Assembly (NCBI RefSeq): GCF_011839805.1
Contig: NZ_VWPY01000048.1
Span: forward strand, 1 to 32,695
Source of the DNA: Kineococcus rubinsiae
GTDB lineage: Bacteria; Actinomycetota; Actinomycetes; Actinomycetales; Kineococcaceae
DNA length: 32,695 nt
Direction: 5' to 3'
Shown: positions 7,310 through 14,509 of the stretch, one piece after another
Layout of the letters: the number at the start of each line of letters is the position of its first letter
Position numbering within the stretch: position 1 is the first letter of the stretch
Program-made: the position numbers and the translations under genes
The notes under the pieces: generated by a model
Database searches by the model: none
What the model was told of the DNA's origin: nothing
What the model saw: the letters and a program-made list of their open reading frames with translations, nothing else

Positions 7310-8094
7310 CGGGGGTGGCGCGCACCTCCCCCACCGACCTCGAGGGCCGGACCGCGGTCGTCACCGGCGGCGCCCGGGGCATCGGCCTGGCCATCGCCCG
7401 CGAGCTCGCGACCCGCGGGGCGAACCTCGCGCTCGGCGACCTGAACCCCGACGTGGCCGAGGTGGCCGCGGAGCTCGGCGCCGAGGCGGACGTCACGACG
7501 CTCGGCACGAGCCTGGACGTCACCGACCCGGACTCGGTGGACGCGGTGTTCCGCACGGTGACCGAGACCCTCGGCCCGCCGGACCTGCTCGTGAACTGCG
7601 CCGGCATCACCCACGCCCGCGACGCGATCGACGTGACGCCCGCGGAGTGGAACCGCGTGCTCGCGGTGAACCTCACCGGGACCTTCCTGACGTGCCAGGC
7701 CTTCGCGCGCTCGTGCGTCGCGGCCGGCTCCCCCGGTGCCGTGGTGAACATCGCCTCGATGTCCGGGCGGATCGTCAACGTCCCGCAGCCGCAGGCGTCC
7801 TACAACGCGTCCAAGGCGGCCGTCGAGGCCCTCACGAAGTCGCTGGCCGTGGAGTGGATCCCGCTGGGGATCCGGGTGAACGCGGTGTCCCCCGGCTACA
7901 TCGCCTCGGACATGACCCGGCAGTTCATCGACGCCAACCCCGAGATGGGCGCGTTCTGGCGCTCGCGCATCCCCACCGGGGAGATGGGCGAACCGGAGGA
8001 CGTCGCGGGCCTCGTCGCGTGGCTGCTCTCCCCCGCGGCGCGCTACGTCGTGGGGCAGTCCTTCGTCATCGACGGCGGGTACACGATCGTCTAG
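7306..8094 (+). CDS. SDR family oxidoreductase, probable polyol/ketose dehydrogenase
   Basis: A 262-aa classical short-chain dehydrogenase using NAD(P). TGGARGIG near residue 20 is the dinucleotide-binding motif, NCAG follows the fourth strand, and the catalytic residues are S151 (NIAS), Y166 and K170 (YNASK). SPGYIASDMTR and the C-terminal FVIDGGYT are typical of the family and resemble sugar-alcohol dehydrogenases. The GTG at 7306 overlaps the epimerase stop; a second in-frame GTG at 7315 is possible. An acidic residue after strand 2 (GDLNPD) favours NAD over NADP. Coupling to the epimerase suggests conversion of the epimerised ketose to a polyol or the reverse. This is inferred from context. 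Confidence 0.87.
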   Translation: MTGVARTSPTDLEGRTAVVTGGARGIGLAIARELATRGANLALGDLNPDVAEVAAELGAEADVTTLGTSLDVTDPDSVDAVFRTVTETLGPPDLLVNCAGITHARDAIDVTPAEWNRVLAVNLTGTFLTCQAFARSCVAAGSPGAVVNIASMSGRIVNVPQPQASYNASKAAVEALTKSLAVEWIPLGIRVNAVSPGYIASDMTRQFIDANPEMGAFWRSRIPTGEMGEPEDVAGLVAWLLSPAARYVVGQSFVIDGGYTIV

Positions 8095-8130
8095 GCGCCG
8101 TCCGGGGTGCGGTGGCGCGCCCGCACGGGG

Positions 8131-8136
8131 CAGGGT
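8131..8136 (+). promoter_or_regulatory. -10-like box for methyltransferase gene
   Basis: CAGGGT lies 7 nt before the GTG at 8144 and no Shine-Dalgarno sequence intervenes, so a leaderless transcript is likely. Confidence 0.4.
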
Positions 8137-8143
8137 GTCGCCG

Positions 8144-8836
8144 GTGGACACCTCCGACCCCTCGGGCGTGCGGCACGCGTACGACACCGTCGCCGAGGAC
8201 TACGCCGCCCACCTGCCGGACACCCGCGCCGAGGCGCCGCTGGACCTGGCCGTGCTCGACGCCTTCGCCGCGGCGGTCACCGGTCAGGTCCAGAACCACG
8301 ACGAGGGCGAGGGCCAGGGCAGCGCGCGGGTCCTGGACGCCGGGTGCGGGACGGGCCGCCTGACCCGCTACCTCGCGCAGCGCGGCTGCCTCGTCGAGGG
8401 GGTGGACCTGTCCCCGGGCATGGTCGCGGTGGCGCGCCGCGAGAACCCCGGCGTCCGGTTCGCCGTGGGCTCCCTGACCGACCTGCCCTTCGGCGACGCC
8501 TCCTTCGCGGGGGTCGTGCTCTGGTACTCGACCATCCACACGCCGCCGTCCGGTCACCGGCGCCTCTTCGCGGAGGCGGCGCGGGTGCTGCGCCCCGGCG
8601 GCCACGTCGTCGTCGCGTTCCAGTCCGGGCACGGGGTCCGCGACGTCGGTGCGGTCTACCGCCGCTTCGGCCACGACGTCGTCCTGGAGCGCCACCTGGT
8701 CACCGCGGACGAGGTCGCCGGGGACCTGGCGGCGGTCGGCCTCGCGGAGGTGTGCCGGCTGGTGCGCCGTCCCCGCGGGGCGGAGGGCGACGACCAGGCG
8801 GTCCTGCTGGCCCGGGCGCCCGGACCGCCGGCCTGA
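8144..8836 (+). CDS. Class I SAM-dependent methyltransferase
   Basis: A 230-aa methyltransferase of the Methyltransf_11/25 type. The SAM-binding motif I is VLDAGCGTGRLTRYL; the acidic motif II residue is in VEGVDLSPGM; motif III/IV is DLPFGDASFAGVVLWYSTIH. RVLRPGGHVVVAFQ is the usual post-IV strand. The segment between the N-terminal helices and motif I is hydrophilic (QNHDEGEGQG). The substrate is unknown. The GTG at 8144 is preferred because the alternative GTG at 8135 lies inside the presumed -10 box. It follows the SDR gene after 49 nt on the same strand and may be transcribed independently. Confidence 0.85.
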   Translation: MDTSDPSGVRHAYDTVAEDYAAHLPDTRAEAPLDLAVLDAFAAAVTGQVQNHDEGEGQGSARVLDAGCGTGRLTRYLAQRGCLVEGVDLSPGMVAVARRENPGVRFAVGSLTDLPFGDASFAGVVLWYSTIHTPPSGHRRLFAEAARVLRPGGHVVVAFQSGHGVRDVGAVYRRFGHDVVLERHLVTADEVAGDLAAVGLAEVCRLVRRPRGAEGDDQAVLLARAPGPPA

Positions 8837-8861
8837 GCGAGCGGACCCCGCCCGGGTCCGT

Positions 8862-8867
8862 GAGGAT
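8862..8867 (+). promoter_or_regulatory. -10-like box for aldo/keto reductase
   Basis: GAGGAT lies 6 nt before the ATG at 8874. It could also act as a weak Shine-Dalgarno sequence (GTGAGG), so the leaderless reading is tentative. Confidence 0.35.
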
Positions 8868-8873
8868 CGGCGC

Positions 8874-9842
8874 ATGGACTACGTGAAGCTCGGCTCCACC
8901 GGCCTCGAGGTGTCCCGGCTCTGCCTGGGCTGCATGAGCTACGGCGACCCCGACCGCGGCGGGCACCCGTGGACGCTGCCCGAGGCGGACAGCGCCCCCT
9001 TCCTGCACCGCGCGCTCGACGCGGGCGTCACCTTCTACGACACGGCGAACGTCTACTCCAACGGCTCCAGCGAGGAGATCGTCGGGAACGTCCTGCTCAA
9101 GGCCGTCCCGCGCGACCAGGTCGTCATCGCGACGAAGGTCCACGGGCGCATGCGGCCCGGCCCGAACGGTGGCGGACTGTCGCGGCAGGCGATCCTCAGC
9201 GAGGTCGACAACAGCCTGCGGCGCCTCGGCACCGACTACATCGACCTCTACCAGATCCACCGGTTCGACCCGAGCGTCCCGCTCGAGGAGACGCTGCAGG
9301 CGCTCGACGACGTCGTGACCGCGGGCAAGGTCCGCTACCTCGGGGCGTCGTCGATGTGGGCGTGGCAGTTCGCCAAGGCGCTGCACCTGCAGGACGCCCA
9401 CGGCTGGCGCCGGTTCGTCACGATGCAGGACCACTACAACCTCCTCTACCGCGAGGAGGAGCGGGAGATGCTGCCGCTGTGCGCGGACGAGGGCATCGGC
9501 GTCATCCCGTGGAGCCCGCTGGCGCGCGGCAAGCTGACCCGCGACTGGGACGAGTCGACGAACCGCTCCGAGAAGGACGAGTTCGGCAAGAGCCTGTACC
9601 GCGACTCCGACGCGGACATCGCGGCCGCGGTCGCCCGGGTCGCGGAGCGCCGCGGGGTTCCGCGCGCGCAGGTCGCGCTCGCCTGGGTCGCGCGCAACCC
9701 CGTGGTCACCGCGCCGATCGTGGGGGCGACCAAGCCGCACCACCTCGACGACGCGGTCGCGGCCGTCGACCTCGTCCTCACCGACGACGAGGTCGCCGAG
9801 CTCGAGGCGCCGTACGAGCCCCACGAGGTCCGCGGCTTCTGA
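8874..9842 (+). CDS. Aldo/keto reductase
   Basis: A 322-aa NADPH-dependent (beta/alpha)8 oxidoreductase. The catalytic tetrad is complete: D56 and Y61 (TFYDTANVY), K88 (IATKVHG) and H129 (LYQIHRFDP). The C-terminal cofactor motif is PIVGATKPHHLDDAV. The sequence is of the bacterial AKR11/12-like or YajO-type branch (WSPLARGKLTRDW). It acts on aldehydes or ketones; the true substrate is unknown. It is convergent with the SorC-type regulator, with a strong hairpin between them. Proximity to the polyol locus is suggestive only. Confidence 0.92.
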   Translation: MDYVKLGSTGLEVSRLCLGCMSYGDPDRGGHPWTLPEADSAPFLHRALDAGVTFYDTANVYSNGSSEEIVGNVLLKAVPRDQVVIATKVHGRMRPGPNGGGLSRQAILSEVDNSLRRLGTDYIDLYQIHRFDPSVPLEETLQALDDVVTAGKVRYLGASSMWAWQFAKALHLQDAHGWRRFVTMQDHYNLLYREEEREMLPLCADEGIGVIPWSPLARGKLTRDWDESTNRSEKDEFGKSLYRDSDADIAAAVARVAERRGVPRAQVALAWVARNPVVTAPIVGATKPHHLDDAVAAVDLVLTDDEVAELEAPYEPHEVRGF

Positions 9843-9850
9843 CCCCCCAC

Positions 9851-9893
9851 CCCGCCGTGGTCGTGCAGGTGGTACCTGCATGACCACGGCGGG
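9851..9893. terminator. Bidirectional terminator hairpin
   Basis: A 20-bp inverted repeat (arms 9851-9870 and 9874-9893) with one G-U position and a 3-nt loop sits between the convergent aldo/keto reductase and SorC-type regulator. No U-tract follows, as is usual in high-GC actinobacteria. Confidence 0.85.
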
Positions 9894-9901
9894 AGGAGCG
9901 G

Positions 9902-10879
9902 TCAGGACGCCGGGTCGGGCACCTCCAGCACCCGGCGGGCCAGCCCGGCGTGCGTGACGAGCGCCGAGACCAGCCCGCTGCGCAGGACGGCCGCGACCGC
10001 CCCGGCCCGCAGGTCCGCGTCGCCTGTGGCCATGGCGATGACGTCGGGCGTGCGGCGCAGCTGCTCGGCGGTGATCCCGATGACCCGGTCGGACAGGCCC
10101 GGGACCTGCCTCCCCGCGGCGTCGAGCAGCACCCCGGTGATCTCCGCGACCGCGCCGGCGTCGGCGAGCACGCGCGCGTCGCCGGCCTCGAGGGAGTCCA
10201 GGGCGGTGGACTCCCCCGACGTCCAGGCCCCGATCGAGACGACCGCCTTCGTCAGGTGCTCGTGCTCGGCCAGCGCCTCCGCGATCCCCGACTGCGCGCG
10301 CAGGCTGTCGGCGGTCGCGGCGTCCGCGACGGCCAGCGGGGCGTAGAACGTCACCGCGGTCGACGAGGTCCCGGCCGCGACGCGGCGCACGAGGTCGACC
10401 GCGCTCTCCTCCACGTCCGGGCGCGGCAGGGCCCCGGACAGCTGGACGAAGCGGCACCGCAGGGGGGCGTGCACCGAGGCCGCGACGACGGAGATCGCGC
10501 GGCCCCAGGCGAGCCCGACGACGTCCTCGGGGGCCAGGACCTCCTGCAGCAGGCCGGCGGTGAAGACGCCCACGGCGCGACGCTGCCCCAGGACGGTGTC
10601 CTCCGCGGCGCGCAGGACGAACGCGGCCGGCACCCCGAACCGCGTGCGCAGCGCCTCCGCCAGCTCGGCGTCGAGCGAGGGCGGGGCCAGGACGCGGATC
10701 TGGACGAGGCCGGCCTCCTGCGCGTCGGCCAGCAGCCGGGCGACCTTGAACCGGCTGACCCCGAGCTGCTTGGCGATCTCCGTCTTCGTCAGGTTCTCGA
10801 CGTAGAAGCGCTGCGCCGCGGCGGCCGCCAGGGCGAGGCCGCTGACCGACGCGGACCCGCGGGCGGGGGAACGGCTCAC
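9902..10879 (-). CDS. SorC/DeoR-type sugar-binding transcriptional regulator
   Basis: A 325-aa regulator with an N-terminal helix-turn-helix (AQRFYVENLTKTEIAKQLGVSRFKVARLLADA, about residues 20-50) and a C-terminal sugar-binding domain of the SorC family (VGLAWGRAISVVAAS, QLSGALPRPD, THAGLARRVLEV). Such proteins sense a phosphorylated sugar or a polyol-derived effector and control neighbouring uptake genes. The GTG at 10879 is chosen because AGGAGGAACCC precedes it directly; the longer frame to 10999 has no such site and a non-conserved Arg-rich extension. It is divergent from the polyol ABC transporter, with a palindrome in the shared region, so it probably regulates that operon and perhaps itself. 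Confidence 0.88.
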   Translation of the reverse strand: MSRSPARGSASVSGLALAAAAAQRFYVENLTKTEIAKQLGVSRFKVARLLADAQEAGLVQIRVLAPPSLDAELAEALRTRFGVPAAFVLRAAEDTVLGQRRAVGVFTAGLLQEVLAPEDVVGLAWGRAISVVAASVHAPLRCRFVQLSGALPRPDVEESAVDLVRRVAAGTSSTAVTFYAPLAVADAATADSLRAQSGIAEALAEHEHLTKAVVSIGAWTSGESTALDSLEAGDARVLADAGAVAEITGVLLDAAGRQVPGLSDRVIGITAEQLRRTPDVIAMATGDADLRAGAVAAVLRSGLVSALVTHAGLARRVLEVPDPAS

Positions 10880-10992
10880 GGGTTCCTCCTCGGTCCGGCG
10901 GGCGGCGCCGCCCCGGCACCAGGGGCGGCAGAGCTCGAAGTCTTCCTCACCGCGTGACCTCCTTCGGTCCGGGGACGGCGACGCTCGCAGAG

Positions 10993-11021
10993 TTGACAAG
11001 CTCCGTGGCGCAGGTCACGAT
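10993..11021 (+). promoter_or_regulatory. Promoter of the polyol ABC transporter operon
   Basis: TTGACA at 10993-10998 is a perfect -35 hexamer. A 17-nt spacer leads to CACGAT (11016-11021) as -10. Transcription would begin near 11028, just upstream of the palindrome at 11042-11055. Confidence 0.5.
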
Positions 11022-11041
11022 CTGCACAGCTGAGAGTAGCC

Positions 11042-11055
11042 CGCTCACATGAGCG
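11042..11055. promoter_or_regulatory. Candidate SorC-type regulator operator
   Basis: Inverted repeat CGCTCA-CA-TGAGCG, perfect 6-bp arms, between the divergent regulator and binding-protein genes and just downstream of the predicted transcription start. The position suits a repressor roadblock. Confidence 0.5.
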
Positions 11056-11136
11056 AATGGCAAACGGGCCACCCCAGCGGAGCGCGGAACCGGCTCCAGC
11101 ACCTGGGACCTGTCGATGAAGACACTGGAGGGGACG

Positions 11137-12537
11137 ATGACCGGACGTCAGAGCGAGACCCGGGGCGTGAGCCGTCGTGCAGCGATGGCCGGACTGGGTG
11201 GCCTCGGCGGCGCGGCCCTGCTGAGCAGCTGCTCGGGCGCCGGCGGCGGAACCACCGGCGGGGGCGGCGGGGGTGGCGGCGACGCCAAGAGCATCAGCGT
11301 GATCATGGTCAACAACCCGCAGATGATCGACCTGCAGAAGCTCACCGCGGACAACTTCACCAAGGACACCGGCATCACGGTGAACTACACGGTGCTGCCC
11401 GAGAACGACGTGCGCGACAAGATCAGCCAGGAGTTCTCCAGCCAGGCCGGTCAGTACGACGTGGCGTCGATCTCCAACTACGAGGTGCCGTTCTACTCCA
11501 AGCTCGGCTGGCTGGCCCCGCTGGACGACTTCATCTCGGGCGACTCGGCCTTCGGGCAGGACGACATCCTGGCCCCACTGGCCACCGCGCTGACCGGTGA
11601 GGACGGCAAGGTCTACGCCGAGCCCTTCTACGGCGAGTCCTCGTTCCTCATGTACCGCAAGGACATCTTCGAGTCCAAGGGCCTGCAGATGCCCGAGAAG
11701 CCGACCTGGCAGGAGATCGCGGACTTCGCGGCCCAGCTCGACGGCGCGGCGCCGAACATGAAGGGCATCGCCCTGCGCGGCCAGCCCGGCTGGGGCCAGG
11801 TCTTCGCCCCGCTGACCACCGTGGTCAACACCTTCGGCGGCACCTGGTTCGACGAGAACTGGAACGCCCAGGTCAACGCCCCGGAGTTCGTCGAGGCGAC
11901 GAAGTTCTACGTCGACCTCGTCCGCGCCCACGGCGAGCCCGGCGCCCCGCAGGCCGGCTTCACCGAGTGCCTGAACGGCATGACCCAGAGCCAGGTCGCC
12001 ATGTGGTACGACGCGACGTCGGCCGCCGGATCGCTCGACGCCACGGGCTCGCCCGTCGCGGGCAAGATGGGCTACGTCGCCGCCCCGGTGAACAAGACGG
12101 ACTCCTCGGGCTGGCTGTACACGTGGGCGTGGGGCGTGCAGAAGGCGTCCAAGAAGCAGGAGGACGCCTGGAAGTTCATCTCCTGGGCCTCCAGCCAGAA
12201 GTACGAGGAGCTCGTGGGTTCGAAGGTCGGCTGGGCCAGCGTGCCCGCCGGCAAGCGCAACTCGACGTACGAGAACACCGAGTACCAGCAGTCCGCGGCC
12301 CCGTTCTACAAGGCCACCCAGGACGCCATCAACGCGGCCGACCCGTCGAACCCGGGTGTGCAGAAGCGACCGGCCGCGGGCATCCAGTTCGTCGCGGTCC
12401 CCGAGTTCGCGAACCTGGGCACGCAGGTCTCGCAGGGCGTCTCCTCCGCCATCGCGGGCCAGACCACCGTCGAGAAGGCCCTCGACGACGGCCAGGCCCT
12501 GGCGGAGAAGCAGGTCTCCGAGGTCTACAAGAGCTGA
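11137..12537 (+). CDS. ABC transporter polyol-binding lipoprotein (sorbitol/mannitol type)
   Basis: A 466-aa extracellular solute-binding protein (SBP family 1). The signal peptide contains a twin-arginine motif (SRRAAM, R13-R14) and a lipobox ending at C32 (ALLSSC), so it is likely exported folded by Tat and anchored as a lipoprotein. A Gly-rich linker follows the Cys. The region ECLNGMTQSQVAMWYDATSAAGSLD and GWLYTWAWGVQKASKK is characteristic of sorbitol/mannitol (SmoE/MtlE-like) binding proteins. The ATG at 11137 has GGAGGGG 5 nt upstream; the in-frame ATG at 11116 lacks one. It is the first gene of the operon, followed by a strong hairpin and two permeases. The ligand is inferred as a hexitol, supported by the mannitol dehydrogenase downstream. 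Confidence 0.93.
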   Translation: MTGRQSETRGVSRRAAMAGLGGLGGAALLSSCSGAGGGTTGGGGGGGGDAKSISVIMVNNPQMIDLQKLTADNFTKDTGITVNYTVLPENDVRDKISQEFSSQAGQYDVASISNYEVPFYSKLGWLAPLDDFISGDSAFGQDDILAPLATALTGEDGKVYAEPFYGESSFLMYRKDIFESKGLQMPEKPTWQEIADFAAQLDGAAPNMKGIALRGQPGWGQVFAPLTTVVNTFGGTWFDENWNAQVNAPEFVEATKFYVDLVRAHGEPGAPQAGFTECLNGMTQSQVAMWYDATSAAGSLDATGSPVAGKMGYVAAPVNKTDSSGWLYTWAWGVQKASKKQEDAWKFISWASSQKYEELVGSKVGWASVPAGKRNSTYENTEYQQSAAPFYKATQDAINAADPSNPGVQKRPAAGIQFVAVPEFANLGTQVSQGVSSAIAGQTTVEKALDDGQALAEKQVSEVYKS

Positions 12538-12545
12538 TCCCCACC

Positions 12546-12576
12546 CGGCCCCGCCCGCTGATCGCGGGCGGGGCCG
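12546..12576 (+). terminator. Intra-operon hairpin after the binding-protein gene
   Basis: Perfect 13-bp stem (12546-12558 with 12564-12576) and a 5-nt loop, starting 8 nt after the stop codon. It probably works as a partial terminator or 3' mRNA stabiliser, so that the binding protein is made in excess over the permeases. Confidence 0.75.
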
Positions 12577-12659
12577 TTCCCACGCCGTCGGCGGGTCCCC
12601 CCGCACGCGGCCACCCCCGCACCAACGGCTGCAGCACGCAGGACGTCGGAGGACCCCCC

Positions 12660-13631
12660 ATGAGCAGTCCGGGCAGCACCGCCCTCACCCCCACCCCCGC
12701 CGAGACGCCGCCGCCGGGCAGGCCCGCCGGGTCCGCGCGCAAGGCGGCCGACTGGGCCCGCCGGGCCCCGCTGATGCCGGCCCTGCTCTTCACGATCGTG
12801 GTGACGCAGCTCCCCTTCGTGGTGACGATCGTCATCTCGTTTCTGGACTGGAACTCGCTGCGCCCCGACCGGCGCGGCTTCGCCGGCATCAGCAACTACG
12901 TCGAGGTCTTCACCGACGCCAACCTGCGCGCCTCGGTGTGGAACACGCTGGTCATCACGGTGACCGTCGTCCTCGTCAGCCTGGTGCTCGGCCTGCTCAT
13001 CGCCCTGCTGCTGGACCGCAAGTTCTTCGGCCGCGGCGCGGTGCGCACCATGATGATCGCGCCGTTCCTCGTCGTGCCGATCGCCGCGGCCCTGCTCTGG
13101 AAGCACGCGCTGTTCAACCCGAGCTACGGCCTGTTCAACGGCCTGCTCACCTCGATCTGGCGGCTCTTCGGCAGCGACAACCCGCCGCAGCCCGACTGGC
13201 TGAGCGAGGGGCCGAAGCTGGCCATCGAGGCCGCGCTGATCTGGCAGTGGACGCCGTTCATGATGCTGATCATCCTGGCCGGCCTGCAGTCCAAGCCGGG
13301 CGACGTCGTCGAGGCGGCCCGCATGGACGGCGCCAACGCCTGGCAGATCTTCCGCTACCAGACCTTCCCGCACCTGCGGCAGTACCTGGAGCTCGGCGGC
13401 CTGCTCGGGTCGATCTACATCGTCCAGAACTTCGACGCCGTCTTCACCATCACCTCCGGCGGGCTCGGCACGGCCAACCTGCCGTACACGATCTACCAGA
13501 CCTTCTTCTCCGCCCACGAGTACGGCCTCGCCTCGGCGATGGGCATCGTCGTGGTCATCGGCACCATCATCATCGCGACCTTCGCCCTGCGCGTGGTGTC
13601 GTCCATGTTCAAGGAGGAGGTCTCGCGATGA
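12660..13631 (+). CDS. Polyol ABC transporter permease 1 (MalF/SmoF-like)
   Basis: A 323-aa inner-membrane permease with about six transmembrane segments, the first starting near residue 40 (ALLFTIVVTQLPFVVTIVI). The cytoplasmic EAA loop that contacts the ATPase reads VVEAARMDGANAWQIFRYQTFP. The short Pro-rich N-terminus before the first helix is typical of actinobacterial members. The ATG has GGAGGA 7 nt upstream. It lies 122 nt after the binding-protein gene, with the hairpin between, and overlaps the second permease by 4 nt (ATGA). It should pair with that permease as a heterodimer. Confidence 0.93.
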   Translation: MSSPGSTALTPTPAETPPPGRPAGSARKAADWARRAPLMPALLFTIVVTQLPFVVTIVISFLDWNSLRPDRRGFAGISNYVEVFTDANLRASVWNTLVITVTVVLVSLVLGLLIALLLDRKFFGRGAVRTMMIAPFLVVPIAAALLWKHALFNPSYGLFNGLLTSIWRLFGSDNPPQPDWLSEGPKLAIEAALIWQWTPFMMLIILAGLQSKPGDVVEAARMDGANAWQIFRYQTFPHLRQYLELGGLLGSIYIVQNFDAVFTITSGGLGTANLPYTIYQTFFSAHEYGLASAMGIVVVIGTIIIATFALRVVSSMFKEEVSR

Positions 13632-14509
13632 GCACCGCCACCGCGCCCGTCCGCACCGCCCACGTCGCCACCACGCGGCGGGAGCGCAAGGCCCGCTCGA
13701 TGCAGCCGCCCAAGCCGCTGCTCAGCCTCCTGGCCTGGATCGTGGGCTTCCTGTTCGTCGCCCCGGTCCTGTGGATGGTGCTGACGTCGCTGCACTCCGA
13801 GACCGACGCGGCGACCAACCCGCCGTCGATCGCCGCGGGGCTCACGCTCGACGGCTACCGCTCGTTCCTGTCCGCGGGGCCCGAGGCGCCGCTGCTGAAC
13901 TCGCTCATGGCCTCGGTCGTCTCGACGCTGATCGTGCTCTGCCTGGCGATCCCCGCCGCCTACGCGCTGTCCATCCGTCCGGTCGAGAAGTGGACCGACG
14001 TGATGTTCTTCTTCCTCTCGACCAAGTTCCTGCCCATCGTCGCGGGCCTGCTGCCGCTGTACCTGTTCGCCCAGAAGACCGGGCTGCTGGACAACATCTG
14101 GCTGCTCGTCCTGCTGTACACGTCGATGAACCTGCCGATCGCGGTCTGGATGATGCGCTCGTTCCTCGCCGAGGTGCCGGTCGACATCCTCGAGGCCGCC
14201 TCCATCGACGGCGCCGGCCTGCTGCGCACGCTCGTCACCGTCGTGGCGCCCGTGGCCATGCCGGGGATCGCGGCCACCTCGCTGATCTGCTTCATCTTCA
14301 GCTGGAACGAGCTGCTGCTGGCCCGCACGCTGACGGCGACCATCGCCGGCACGTCGCCCGTCTTCCTGACGAGCTTCGTCACCAGCCAGGGCCTGTTCCT
14401 CGCCCAGCTGTGCGCCGCGGCGACGGCCGTCTCGCTGCCCGTGCTCGTCGCGGGGTTCGCCGCGCAGGACAAGCTGGTGCAGGGCCTCTCCCTCGGAGCC
14501 GTCAAGTGA
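13628..14509 (+). CDS. Polyol ABC transporter permease 2 (MalG/SmoG-like)
   Basis: A 293-aa inner-membrane permease with six predicted transmembrane segments, starting with LLSLLAWIVGFLFVAPVLWM near residue 34. The EAA loop is ILEAASIDGAGLLRTLVTVV. Motifs such as FSWNELLLARTLT resemble sorbitol/mannitol transporter permeases. The ATG overlaps the preceding stop, and its own stop overlaps the GTG of mannitol dehydrogenase (GTGA at 14506-14509). The tight coupling of permeases to the dehydrogenase argues that the imported substrate is the dehydrogenase substrate. No ATP-binding subunit gene follows. Confidence 0.93.
   Translation: MSTATAPVRTAHVATTRRERKARSMQPPKPLLSLLAWIVGFLFVAPVLWMVLTSLHSETDAATNPPSIAAGLTLDGYRSFLSAGPEAPLLNSLMASVVSTLIVLCLAIPAAYALSIRPVEKWTDVMFFFLSTKFLPIVAGLLPLYLFAQKTGLLDNIWLLVLLYTSMNLPIAVWMMRSFLAEVPVDILEAASIDGAGLLRTLVTVVAPVAMPGIAATSLICFIFSWNELLLARTLTATIAGTSPVFLTSFVTSQGLFLAQLCAAATAVSLPVLVAGFAAQDKLVQGLSLGAVK

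Noticed and set aside
8700-10919. 739-codon minus-strand frame spanning the aldo/keto reductase and SorC-type regulator
   Set aside because: It crosses the terminator hairpin and reads the regulator out of frame; the translation is Arg/Gly-rich noise.
11116-11136. Earlier in-frame ATG for the binding protein
   Set aside because: It has no ribosome-binding site, whereas the ATG at 11137 follows GGAGGGG and gives a normal Tat signal peptide.
11251-11283. Gly-rich coding run after the lipobox of the binding protein
   Set aside because: A low-complexity linker behind the lipid-anchored Cys is normal for actinobacterial lipoproteins.
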